In this document: positions 1 to 7,901 of the stretch, piece after piece
Layout of the letters: each line of letters begins with the position of its first letter
Position numbering within the stretch: position 1 is the stretch's first letter
Source of the DNA: Hymenobacter cheonanensis
Lineage (GTDB): Bacteria > Bacteroidota > Bacteroidia > Cytophagales > Hymenobacteraceae
Direction of reading: 5' to 3'
Assembly (NCBI RefSeq): GCF_030581075.1
Contig: NZ_JAUQSW010000010.1
Span: 62,001 to 126,000 of the forward strand
Length of the DNA stretch: 64,000 bases
Position numbers and translations under genes: made by a program
The notes under the pieces: generated by a model
Seen by the model: only the letters and a program-made list of their open reading frames with translations
Database searches by the model: none
What the model was told of the DNA's origin: nothing

Positions 1-1
1 C

Positions 2-964
2 GTGCGCACGGTGCTGCTCACCCACTTCAACCCCCTCACGGCGCACGCCGTGACGGCCGCCGAGCAGTGCAAGTTCCTGATAGGCACGCCTTTCATGATA
101 CAGGCCATGTTTGCGGCGCAGCCCGCGGCGGCCGGGCAGCTGCCCGGCGTGCTAGGGGTGGTTTTTGCCTCGGCGGCCGTTAATGGCCCCATGCTCATGC
201 GCATTGCCGATAAGCTGCCCAACCTGCACTTCTTCACCGTCAGCTACGGCTCGTCGGAGGCGGGGGCTGTGGCCAACGGCACCTGCCTGCTGCACAAAAA
301 GCGCAACCTGATGGTGACGCTCTTCATTCGGCTACTGCGCAGCATCAACCTGCTCAATGGCCTGCTGCCCTACGAGGAGTTTCACCAAACGCCCTATAGC
401 ATTTGTGGGCAGGTAGATAAGGCCGTGGAAATATGCACCCGCAACCCGCACACGGGGGCCCTGCTGCCGCCCGGCCAGCCGGGCGAGCTGCTGATTCGCA
501 GCCACCGCGTAATGCGCTACGCCCACGAAGAACTACTCCACGATAGCTTTCTGGCCGATGGCTGGTACCGCTCGGGCGACATTGGCTACGTCGATGCGCG
601 GGGGTGCCTGTATCTCTCCGACCGCCTCAAGCGGCTCATCTCGCGCGGGGGCGAGAAGATTTCGCCCGTCGAGGTCGAGCACGCGCTGCTGCGGCACCCG
701 GCCGTGGCCGAGGCCTTCGTGGTGGGCGTGCCCGATGAGCTGTACGGCGAGCAGGTGTGCGCCGCCCTGGTAGCGCACAGCAGCATTGCGCTCGACCTCA
801 GCGCATTGCGTGCCGAGCTGGCGGGCAGCCTGTCGCAGTTTAAGGTGCCGAAATATTTTGTGGTACTGCCCGCCCTGCCGCTGTCGCCCACCGGCAAGGT
901 ATCGAGCGAAACTATCAAGAGCCTTGTGTTGCCGCAGCTTGGTGCGGCCCTGCCCCATGCGTAA
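2..964 (+). CDS. Acyl-CoA synthetase / AMP-dependent ligase, C-terminal part (5' end outside window)
   Basis: ANL-superfamily adenylating enzyme, which activates a carboxylic acid as acyl-AMP and passes it to CoA or a carrier thiol. About 320 residues are visible and the reading frame is open to the window edge, so the N-terminal half with the P-loop is missing. Seen: YGSSEAG (about residues 82-88, A5-like), GWYRSGDIG (187-195), the hinge region SDRLKRLISRGGEKISP, a typical small C-terminal domain, and PTGK near 296-299 carrying the catalytic lysine. The stop overlaps the start of the next gene, an acyltransferase, by 8 nt, so the two are probably translated together and may make or transfer an acyl group onto a sugar, lipid or metabolite. 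The substrate cannot be read from this part. Confidence 0.85.
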   Translation: MRTVLLTHFNPLTAHAVTAAEQCKFLIGTPFMIQAMFAAQPAAAGQLPGVLGVVFASAAVNGPMLMRIADKLPNLHFFTVSYGSSEAGAVANGTCLLHKKRNLMVTLFIRLLRSINLLNGLLPYEEFHQTPYSICGQVDKAVEICTRNPHTGALLPPGQPGELLIRSHRVMRYAHEELLHDSFLADGWYRSGDIGYVDARGCLYLSDRLKRLISRGGEKISPVEVEHALLRHPAVAEAFVVGVPDELYGEQVCAALVAHSSIALDLSALRAELAGSLSQFKVPKYFVVLPALPLSPTGKVSSETIKSLVLPQLGAALPHA

Positions 965-2072
965 GTACTACTCCGGCATCACGGTATTTAAGCTGGTGGG
1001 CTCGCTAACGGTGCTGCTGGCCCACATCAAGCTACCCAGCGCGTACCTGGCGCTTACCTACCGGGTTGCGGGCCTGGCGCAGATGATGGCCGTGGTAGTG
1101 CCCTGCTTCTACATGGTATCCGGCTTTTTGGCCTACCAGGGCTGGACGCGGGCGGCTAGCCCCGGCACGTATATTCGGCGGTACTTGCTGTGGATAAGTG
1201 CGGTTTACGCGCTGTTTTGCGGCTATTACCTGGCTACTACCACCCTGCCGGCGCTTATAGGCAACTACCAGGCGCACGTGGCGCTGGGCGGGCCGGTGCG
1301 GCTGCTATTCGACGTTTTCTTCTTGCAGGGGCCGGCCTATTCGCTGTGGTTTGTGCCACCGCTGCTGGCTGGCATCGGCACCACGTATTTTTTCGAGCGC
1401 CGGGGGTGGTTTCGGGCAGTATGCCTGCTGGCGCTGGCGGGCTTTGGGTTTGCGCAGCTCACCTACGGCCCCCTGCGCGTGCTGGCCGAGCGCCTGGGCC
1501 AGCCCGTGCCCTGGTGCACCGGCCGGCATGCGCTGCTGGTGGCCAAGCTAAGCGCCAATTACCTCGGCATTGGCTTTCCGGCCGTGGTAGCCGGCGCGTG
1601 GGTGGCCCGGCACGAGACTGTCTTTCTAGGTATGCGGGCCCGCTGGCTGGCGCTGGGTGCCGCTGGCTTGCTGGTAGCCGAAACCTGGTTTTTGTGGTGG
1701 GCCACGGGTGGGCACTATTCCTACACGCTGGTTTTCAGCATGGCGCCCATCAGCCTGCTGCTTTTTTTGGGAGTGCTACGCCTGGAAGCTCCTGGTATCC
1801 GGGCCTACCACACGCTCATAAACCGGTTTAGCATGGTGGTTTTCTTTGCCCACGTGCTGCTCATCCGCGCCAACTACCTGGTGCTGAACTGCCCTGCCCT
1901 GGGCCTGGCGCCCGGGCAAGAGCTGGCCTGCGTGGTGCTTACCCTACTAGAATCGGTGGCTCTCACCCTGCTGCTTACGCACTACCTGGCCCGCCGCAGC
2001 CAGCGCGCGGCCCCCGCCCCCGCGCTGGCCCTGGCCAACTACGAGCCCGCTACCCAGCCGGGCCTGCGCTAG
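957..2072 (+). CDS. Acyltransferase family 3 membrane protein
   Basis: Integral membrane O-acyltransferase of the acyltransferase_3 family (371 aa), a group that acylates exopolysaccharides, O-antigen, peptidoglycan or small molecules. The frame is open further upstream to 786, but the residues there are Arg/Cys/Pro-rich and look like out-of-frame translation of the synthetase, so I start at the ATG at 957, which overlaps the synthetase stop by 8 nt. Seen: about ten hydrophobic segments and the family hallmark VVPCFYMVSGFLAY near residues 43-56 (family consensus is roughly VplFFvlSGf). The C-terminus is a hydrophilic Ala/Pro/Arg tail. Translational coupling to the acyl-CoA synthetase suggests the ligase supplies the acyl donor; that is inference. 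Confidence 0.85.
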   Translation: MRKYYSGITVFKLVGSLTVLLAHIKLPSAYLALTYRVAGLAQMMAVVVPCFYMVSGFLAYQGWTRAASPGTYIRRYLLWISAVYALFCGYYLATTTLPALIGNYQAHVALGGPVRLLFDVFFLQGPAYSLWFVPPLLAGIGTTYFFERRGWFRAVCLLALAGFGFAQLTYGPLRVLAERLGQPVPWCTGRHALLVAKLSANYLGIGFPAVVAGAWVARHETVFLGMRARWLALGAAGLLVAETWFLWWATGGHYSYTLVFSMAPISLLLFLGVLRLEAPGIRAYHTLINRFSMVVFFAHVLLIRANYLVLNCPALGLAPGQELACVVLTLLESVALTLLLTHYLARRSQRAAPAPALALANYEPATQPGLR

Positions 2073-2087
2073 CCGCGCTTATATTTT

Positions 2088-2139
2088 GAAACAAAAATTT
2101 CCCGGCTGCCGGCCTTGCAGGGCCCACAACCGGGAAATT
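2088..2139 (-). terminator. Rho-independent terminator, minus strand
   Basis: Arms AATTTCCCGG (2096-2105) and CCGGGAAATT (2130-2139) form a 10-bp stem. Read on the minus strand the stem is followed by a T-rich run (2095-2088). It lies between two convergent genes and fits the 3' end of the hydrophilic minus-strand gene best; it may also stop the acyltransferase transcript. Confidence 0.7.
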
Positions 2140-2164
2140 CTGTATTTCGAACAGTCTGGTGCTG

Positions 2165-2620
2165 CTACTTGCTGCTTTCGTCCTGGGTGCGCTGCACCGA
2201 GGCGCCGGGCTTGTCGTCGCCCAGCTTCTGCTCGTGCATCCGGATGCCTTCGCCCTGCTCATCAAGCTCGTAGCTGCCCTCCTCCGTAAAGCCCGGGCCC
2301 TGGGCCTGCTCGCCGGAGGTAGTGTGGTTGCTGCCGCCCTGGGGCTCGGTTTCCGAGCCGCCGATGTGCAGGTTGGCCAGCTGGTCTTTCTGGTCGCTGC
2401 GCTGGGTATAGCCGTTGGCGCCTACGTTGCGGTGGGCGCTGGCGTCATCGCTCTTTTTATTGTTGCTCTGGTCTTCCTGGTAGTCGCGCTGCTTGGCTAG
2501 CTCCTCGTTGTGGCCCGCCGGAATGCTGTTGGTCGGGTTCTGGTTGGGGGCGTCGGTTTGCTGGCCGTCTTTCTTGGGCGTGGTGCCGTCTTCTTCGAAT
2601 AGCTCGTCGCTGAGAATCAT
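2165..2620 (-). CDS. Hypothetical hydrophilic, probably disordered protein
   Basis: 151 aa, no family recognised. The protein is rich in Asp, Glu, Gln, Asn, Gly and Ser, has no hydrophobic stretch, no signal peptide and no cysteine, and looks largely disordered. It begins with MILSDELFEEDG, and short acidic/Gly-rich motifs recur. The frame is open with few alternatives on this strand, and a terminator stands directly behind the stop, which supports it being a real gene. Its composition resembles small stress-related hydrophilic proteins, but there is no motif to assign one. It is isolated, flanked by a convergent acyltransferase and a divergent small membrane protein. Confidence 0.6.
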   Translation of the reverse strand: MILSDELFEEDGTTPKKDGQQTDAPNQNPTNSIPAGHNEELAKQRDYQEDQSNNKKSDDASAHRNVGANGYTQRSDQKDQLANLHIGGSETEPQGGSNHTTSGEQAQGPGFTEEGSYELDEQGEGIRMHEQKLGDDKPGASVQRTQDESSK

Positions 2621-2782
2621 AAATCGGGGTGGGAGGTTTTACGTAGTGGCTGGTTACTGGCTGAGGCCCGCGCCGCGTGGGGGCCACGCTGCCGGGCGGC
2701 GGCCCTAGCATGTACGCGCCGGCTAGCCCGAAGTTGAGCCCGCCAGCCCCTTTTCTTTGTCTTCTCTTCTACCGCCTTCCTC

Positions 2783-3016
2783 ATGGATTTCGCCAAGCTC
2801 TATCGCCCCAGCCACTTCAACTCGTGGCAGTTTATTGCCTTCACCGGGCTGCTGATGAGCGGCGGGGCCGAGCTGCTGCTGCGCTACGTGGTGCGCCGGC
2901 CGCTGCCGGCCGGCTACGGCTGGCTCTACGTGTGCTGGGCCGCCCTTTTTGTGGTGGGCGCGCTGGTCAACATCTTTGGCAAGCCGGCTGCCCCGGGGCA
3001 ACATCACCACCACTGA
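2783..3016 (+). CDS. Small two-helix membrane protein of unknown function
   Basis: 77 aa, no family recognised. Two clear membrane segments are visible (about residues 17-35 and 45-65) joined by a short basic Arg/Pro loop. The N-terminus (MDFAKLYRPSHFNSW) is amphipathic. The chain ends in GQHHHH, a natural tetra-histidine tail that could bind metal. The start ATG is the first Met of the frame. It stands alone between the minus-strand hydrophilic gene and the efflux operon. Small size and lack of a homolog I can name make this less certain, but the codon pattern (GC-rich third positions) fits a real gene. Confidence 0.55.
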   Translation: MDFAKLYRPSHFNSWQFIAFTGLLMSGGAELLLRYVVRRPLPAGYGWLYVCWAALFVVGALVNIFGKPAAPGQHHHH

Positions 3017-3207
3017 AAGCAAGTAAATAGCGCCTGAAAATGAGCCCGGTGGCGTAGTGGGCCGCGTTCGGCCGGCCGTTCACCGCCCCCTCATAACTCT
3101 GCTGGCCCCATCGGCCGTATAGCAGCGTCTGCCGGGATAGTTGGGGGCTTCGTCTTTTAGGAAGCGGCTAGCCCAGCCGCCCGGCCCGACTTATCCGTTT
3201 CAAGACG

Positions 3208-4398
3208 ATGCACACTCGATTACCGGGCCTCGCCGCCGGGCTGCTGGCCCTGCTGAGCCTAGCCGCCTGCGGCTCCAAAAAAGACGATACCGCCAGCGAC
3301 GGCAAGCAAGGCAAAGGCGGCAAGGATGGTGGGCCCCAGCCCATTAAAGACTACCCCGTGCTCGTGGTAAAGCCCGACACGGTGACGCTCTACCAGGACT
3401 ACCCGGCCACCATTCAGGGCCAGCAGAATGTCGAAATCCGGCCCAAGGTCGATGGCTTCGTTGAGGCCATCTACGTTGATGAAGGGGCTAGCGTGAAAAA
3501 GGGCCAGAAGCTCTTTCACATCTCGGCCCCACAGTACGAGCAGGAGGTACGCACGGCCCGTGCGGGCATCAAAACCGCCCAGGCCGACGTGGACGCCGCC
3601 CGCATGGGCGTGCGCAAAGTGCAGCCCCTGGTGGCGCGCAATATCATTAGCAAGTACGAGCTGGAGGCCGCGCAGTACACCCTCGAAAGCAAGCTGGCCG
3701 CGCTGGCCCAGGCCCAGGCTACGCTGGCCAACGCCCTGACCAACCTGGGCTACACCACCATTACAAGCCCGGTCGATGGCGTAATGGGCAGCATCCCGAA
3801 CAAAATCGGGTCGCTGGTGAGCAGCACCTCCACCGACCCGCTGACTACGATTTCGAGCATCGGCAACGTGTACGCTTATTTCTCGCTCAGCGAGAAGGCG
3901 CTGCTCAATTTCACCCGCCGCCGGCCCGGCAATACCCTGCAGGACAAGCTGGCCAAGGTGCCCGACGTGCGCCTGGTGCTGGCCGATGGCACGGTGTACC
4001 CCTACCCCGGCCGCGTCGAAACGGCTATCGGCCAGATAAATACCGAAACCGGGGCTAGCAGCTTCCGCGCCACGTTCCCCAATCAGCAGGGCTTTTTGCG
4101 CAGTGGCAGCAGCGGCTCGGTGCGCACGTTTCAGCCCATGGACAACGTGCTCATCATTCCGCAAAGCGCTACGTATGAGCTGCAAGGCAAGCGCTTTGCC
4201 TACGTGCTGGGCCGCGACACGGCCGCCCACGCCCTGCCCATCACGGTGGTGCCCACCCCCGATGGCGCCTCCTTCGTGGTGCAAAAGGGGCTGAAAGCCG
4301 GCCAGGAAGTAATCGTAGACGGTATTAACGGGCTCAAGGAAGGCACGAAAATCAAGCCTAAGGTGGTGAAAAAGGCTACCACGGAAATGGCGGGCTAG
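3208..4398 (+). CDS. RND efflux periplasmic adaptor (membrane fusion protein), lipoprotein
   Basis: 396 aa AcrA/MexA-type adaptor linking the inner-membrane pump to the outer-membrane channel. The N-terminus is a lipoprotein signal with lipobox LAAC (Cys21), followed by a Lys/Gly/Asp-rich linker. A biotinyl-lipoyl half (about residues 76-105), an alpha-helical hairpin (about 107-170), the second lipoyl half and beta-barrel (about 180-300), and a membrane-proximal domain with the family sequence DNVLIIPQSA near 312 follow in order. It is the first gene of adaptor-pump-channel. A 197-nt gap containing a large inverted repeat separates it from the pump gene, longer than expected inside an operon. 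Substrate range is unknown. Confidence 0.93.
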   Translation: MHTRLPGLAAGLLALLSLAACGSKKDDTASDGKQGKGGKDGGPQPIKDYPVLVVKPDTVTLYQDYPATIQGQQNVEIRPKVDGFVEAIYVDEGASVKKGQKLFHISAPQYEQEVRTARAGIKTAQADVDAARMGVRKVQPLVARNIISKYELEAAQYTLESKLAALAQAQATLANALTNLGYTTITSPVDGVMGSIPNKIGSLVSSTSTDPLTTISSIGNVYAYFSLSEKALLNFTRRRPGNTLQDKLAKVPDVRLVLADGTVYPYPGRVETAIGQINTETGASSFRATFPNQQGFLRSGSSGSVRTFQPMDNVLIIPQSATYELQGKRFAYVLGRDTAAHALPITVVPTPDGASFVVQKGLKAGQEVIVDGINGLKEGTKIKPKVVKKATTEMAG

Positions 4399-4416
4399 CC
4401 CCCTCGTTCTTGCGTG

Positions 4417-4575
4417 AGGCCCCACTCCCCGGCCCCCTCCCCTTTGGGAGAGGGGGAGCCTGACGATTAGCAAAGCTCTTTACTAACAAGACTTTGTGCT
4501 GAAAGCTAATTTTATTCTCTTCCTGCCTAGGCCCCCCCCTCTCCCAAAGGGGAGGGGGCCGGGGGGGTGGGGCCC
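4417..4575. repeat. Family A inverted repeat, copy 1 (adaptor/pump intergenic)
   Basis: Two arms of about 44 nt (4418-4460 and 4530-4574), G+C-rich and nearly complementary, built around GGCCCCCTCCCC / GGGGAGGGGGCC. Each arm also contains its own short inverted repeat (CCCCT...AGGGG), so the element can fold either as two small hairpins or one long one. The about 70-nt spacer is A+T-richer and not shared with the other copies. Related copies lie at 22057-22166 and 57291-57413. Here it separates two genes that should be co-transcribed. Confidence 0.85.
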
Positions 4576-4595
4576 CACGTAAGGATTACAACTCT

Positions 4596-7500
4596 ATGCT
4601 AAAAATATTCATCGAGCGCCCCGTGCTCTCCACCGTCATCTCGGTTATTATCGTGCTGCTGGGCATTTTGGGGCTGCTGTCGCTGCCCATTGCGCAGTAC
4701 CCCGACATTTCGCCGCCCACGGTGCAGGTGTCGGCCAGCTACGCGGGCGCCAACGCCGACGTGGTGCTCAAGAGCGTGATTGTGCCGCTGGAGGAGCAGA
4801 TAAACGGCGTGGAGGGCATGACCTACATGACGTCCTCGGCCACCAACGATGGGGCGGGCTCCATCCAGGTGTATTTCAACGTGGGCACCGACCCCGACCA
4901 GGCGGCCGTAGACGTGCAGAACCGCGTGGCCAGCGCTACCAGCCTGCTGCCGCAGGAGGTGACGCTGGCCGGCGTGACGGTGCGCAAGCGCCAGAGCAGC
5001 AACCTGTTGATTTTCGCGCTCTACTCCGACAACCCGGCCTACGACCAGACGTTTCTGCAGAATTACGCCCAAATTAACATCGTGCCGCAAATCAAGCGGG
5101 TGAACGGCGTGGGCGATTCCAACGCCTTCGGCTCGCGCGATTACGCCATGCGCGTGTGGCTCAAGCCCGATGTAATGGCCATTTACGGCCTCACGCCGGC
5201 CGATGTCACGGCGGCCCTGGCCGACCAGAACGTGGAGGCGGCGCCCGGCAAGTTTGGCGAGAACTCCGACCAGAGCTTTCAGTACGTTATCAAGTACACC
5301 GGCAAGCTGCTGACGGCCGACCAGTTTGGCGACATCGTGCTCAAGGGCACGGCCCAGGGCCAGCTGCTGCATCTCAAAGACGTGGCCCGCATCGAGCTAG
5401 GGGCCCAGGCCTACAGCAGCAACAGCGCCACGTTTGGCAAGCCCTCGGTAGGCATTTCGGTAAACCAAACGCCGGGCTCCAACGCCCGCGACGTGATTGA
5501 GAAGTCCATCGCGGTGCTGCAAGCCGCCGAGAAGGACTTCCCGGCCGGCATTCACTACACCAACCTGGTGAACATCAACGACTTCCTGGATGCCTCGATT
5601 GACAAGGTAATCCACACCCTAATTGAGTGCTTCGCGCTGGTGTTCCTGGTTATTTTCATCTTCCTCCAGGATTTTCGGTCTACTATCATTCACGGCGTAT
5701 CGGTGCCGGTGTCGATTATCGGCACGTTCTTTTTTCTCAAGCTCTTCGGCTACAGCATCAACCTGCTCACGCTCTTTGCGTTGGTGCTGGCTATCGGCAT
5801 CGTGGTTGACGATGCCATTGTGGTGGTCGAGGCCGTGCACGCCAAGCTGGAAAGCGGCTACACCTCGCCGCGCCGCGCCGCCATCGACGCCATGAGCGAG
5901 ATAACCGGCGCCATCGTGAGCATCACGCTGGTGATGGCGGCGGTGTTCTTGCCGGTCACGTTTATTACCGGCTCGGTCGGCGTGTTTTACAAGCAGTTCG
6001 GGATAACGCTGGCGGTGGCCATTCTTATTTCGGCCATCAATGCCCTCACGCTGTGCCCGGCCCTGGCCGCGCTTTTTCTGCTGCCGCCGCACCACGAGGA
6101 GGACAAGAAGGCCGAGAAAAAGACGCTTATGCAGCGCTTTGGCGTAGCTTTTAACGCGGCCTACGACGCGCTGGTGGCCAAGTACACCCGCGCTGTGCAG
6201 TTCCTGATGGGCCGTAAGTGGCTGGCCCTGGCGGGCGTGGCGGGCTTCGGCGTGGCCTTGTACGTGCTGATGACGAGCACCCCTAGCAGCTTCGTGCCCA
6301 ACGAGGATATGGGCACCATTTTCGTGAACGTAAGCCTGCCGCCCGCCTCCACGCTGGAGCGCACCACGGCCGTTAACAACGAGGTCGATAGCCTGATTCG
6401 GACCATTCCGGCGGTGCGCGGCACGCTGCGCATCACGGGCCAGAACTTCCTAGCCGGCGCGGGCAGCGCCTACGGCATGGTTATCGTGCGCCTCAAGCCC
6501 TGGGATGAGCGCAAGGACATGAACAACGAACAAATTATCAAGAAGATAACCGCGCTCACGGCGCACATCCGGGCCGGCGATATTCGCAGCATCTCGCAGC
6601 CCACCATCACGGGCTTCGGGGCCACGGGCGGCTTCACGTTTCAGCTGCAGGACAAGGGCGGGCACACCACGGCCGAGTTCTATAAAGTGGCCCAGGACTA
6701 CCTGGCCAAGCTCAGCCAACGCCCTGAAATTCAGTTTGCCACCACGGCCTTTAACCCCGGCTTTCCGCAGTACCAGCTCTCGGTGAACGTGGCGAAAGTG
6801 AAGGAAGCCGGCCTCACGGAGAAGGACATTCTGAACGCCATGCAGGTGTATTACGGCGGCTCCTACGCCTCCAATTTCAACCAGTTTGGCAAGCAGTACC
6901 GGGTAATGGTGCAGGCCGACACCTCGTACCGCGCCAACCCCGAGGGCCTGAGCAAAATATTTGTGCGCAACGCCACGGGCAGCATGGCGCCCATCACCGA
7001 ATTTGTCACGCTTAAGCGCATTTACGGGCCCGAAAGCTTGTCGCGCTTCAACCTGTTCACGGCTATTTCGGTGAACGGCTCGCCCAAGGAGGGAACTAGC
7101 TCGGGCCAGGCGCTAGTGGCCATTCAGGAGGTGGCCAAGCAGCTGCCGGCCGGCTACGGCTTCGAGTTTTCGGGCATCAGCCGCGAGGAGGAAGGCAGCG
7201 GGCAGCAGTCGCTCTACATTTTTGCCCTATCGCTGGTGTTCGTGTACCTGCTGCTGAGCGCGCAGTACGAGAGTTACATCCTGCCGTTTGCGGTGCTGCT
7301 TTCCATCCCGATTGGCCTGAGCGGCACGTACTTATTCGCCAAGATTTTTGGGGTCGACAATAATATCTACCTCCAGATTTCGGTGATTATGCTCATCGGC
7401 CTGCTGGCCAAGAACGCGATTCTGATTATCGAGTTCTCGCTAGCCCGCCGCCGCGACCACGGCCTGGAAATAGTAGACGCAGCCCTCGAAGGTGCCAAAG

Positions 7501-7835
7501 CCCGCCTGCGGCCGATTCTGATGACCTCGTTTGCCTTCGTCTTTGGCCTGATGCCGCTGCTGTTTGCCAGCGGGGCGGGGGCCAATGGCAACAAGGCCAT
7601 CGGGGCGGGCGCCATTGGCGGTATGCTGTTTGGCACGCTGGTCGGGGTGTTCTTCATCCCGGTACTGTTCATGATTTTTGAGGGCTTGCAGGAGCGCATC
7701 AGCGGCCCGCCCAAAACCAAGCAACAGCTCGAAGAAGAGGAAGCCGGCGGCGGCCCGCCCGCCCCCGAAGGCGCCAAAAAGCCGGACGAACCGAAGCCCG
7801 AAGGCCAACCGGCCGTGCAGCCCGCTATGGCGTAG
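4596..7835 (+). CDS. RND multidrug efflux pump, HAE1/AcrB type
   Basis: 1079 aa proton-driven inner-membrane transporter of hydrophobic/amphiphilic compounds. The start MLKIFIERPVLSTVIS and PIAQYPDISPPTVQVSASY are classic for HAE1 pumps. Twelve membrane segments with two large periplasmic loops fit the trimeric AcrB fold. The proton relay is intact: Asp405-Asp406 (VDDAIVVVE) in TM4 and Lys939 (GLLAKNAILIIEF) in TM10. The C-terminus ends in a 45-residue hydrophilic Glu/Pro/Gly/Lys tail, longer than in E. coli AcrB. Adaptor upstream, TolC-like channel 66 nt downstream. No dedicated regulator gene is next to the operon. Confidence 0.96.
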   Translation: MLKIFIERPVLSTVISVIIVLLGILGLLSLPIAQYPDISPPTVQVSASYAGANADVVLKSVIVPLEEQINGVEGMTYMTSSATNDGAGSIQVYFNVGTDPDQAAVDVQNRVASATSLLPQEVTLAGVTVRKRQSSNLLIFALYSDNPAYDQTFLQNYAQINIVPQIKRVNGVGDSNAFGSRDYAMRVWLKPDVMAIYGLTPADVTAALADQNVEAAPGKFGENSDQSFQYVIKYTGKLLTADQFGDIVLKGTAQGQLLHLKDVARIELGAQAYSSNSATFGKPSVGISVNQTPGSNARDVIEKSIAVLQAAEKDFPAGIHYTNLVNINDFLDASIDKVIHTLIECFALVFLVIFIFLQDFRSTIIHGVSVPVSIIGTFFFLKLFGYSINLLTLFALVLAIGIVVDDAIVVVEAVHAKLESGYTSPRRAAIDAMSEITGAIVSITLVMAAVFLPVTFITGSVGVFYKQFGITLAVAILISAINALTLCPALAALFLLPPHHEEDKKAEKKTLMQRFGVAFNAAYDALVAKYTRAVQFLMGRKWLALAGVAGFGVALYVLMTSTPSSFVPNEDMGTIFVNVSLPPASTLERTTAVNNEVDSLIRTIPAVRGTLRITGQNFLAGAGSAYGMVIVRLKPWDERKDMNNEQIIKKITALTAHIRAGDIRSISQPTITGFGATGGFTFQLQDKGGHTTAEFYKVAQDYLAKLSQRPEIQFATTAFNPGFPQYQLSVNVAKVKEAGLTEKDILNAMQVYYGGSYASNFNQFGKQYRVMVQADTSYRANPEGLSKIFVRNATGSMAPITEFVTLKRIYGPESLSRFNLFTAISVNGSPKEGTSSGQALVAIQEVAKQLPAGYGFEFSGISREEEGSGQQSLYIFALSLVFVYLLLSAQYESYILPFAVLLSIPIGLSGTYLFAKIFGVDNNIYLQISVIMLIGLLAKNAILIIEFSLARRRDHGLEIVDAALEGAKARLRPILMTSFAFVFGLMPLLFASGAGANGNKAIGAGAIGGMLFGTLVGVFFIPVLFMIFEGLQERISGPPKTKQQLEEEEAGGGPPAPEGAKKPDEPKPEGQPAVQPAMA

Positions 7836-7901
7836 GGGCTAGCCCCGCGCCCCGCCCACCCTCCTCCCAGCCGCCGCGTACAAGGCAGTAACTGACTTAT
7901 A

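Noticed and set aside
3017-3207. tRNA or structured RNA in the gap before the efflux operon
   Set aside because: No T-loop-like GGTTCGAA pattern or cloverleaf pairing; nothing clear was found here.
3259-4473. Minus-strand frame of about 400 codons antisense to the efflux adaptor
   Set aside because: Shadow frame in GC-rich DNA: Ala/Gly/His/Arg-biased and no recognisable domain; the plus-strand adaptor is a clear gene.
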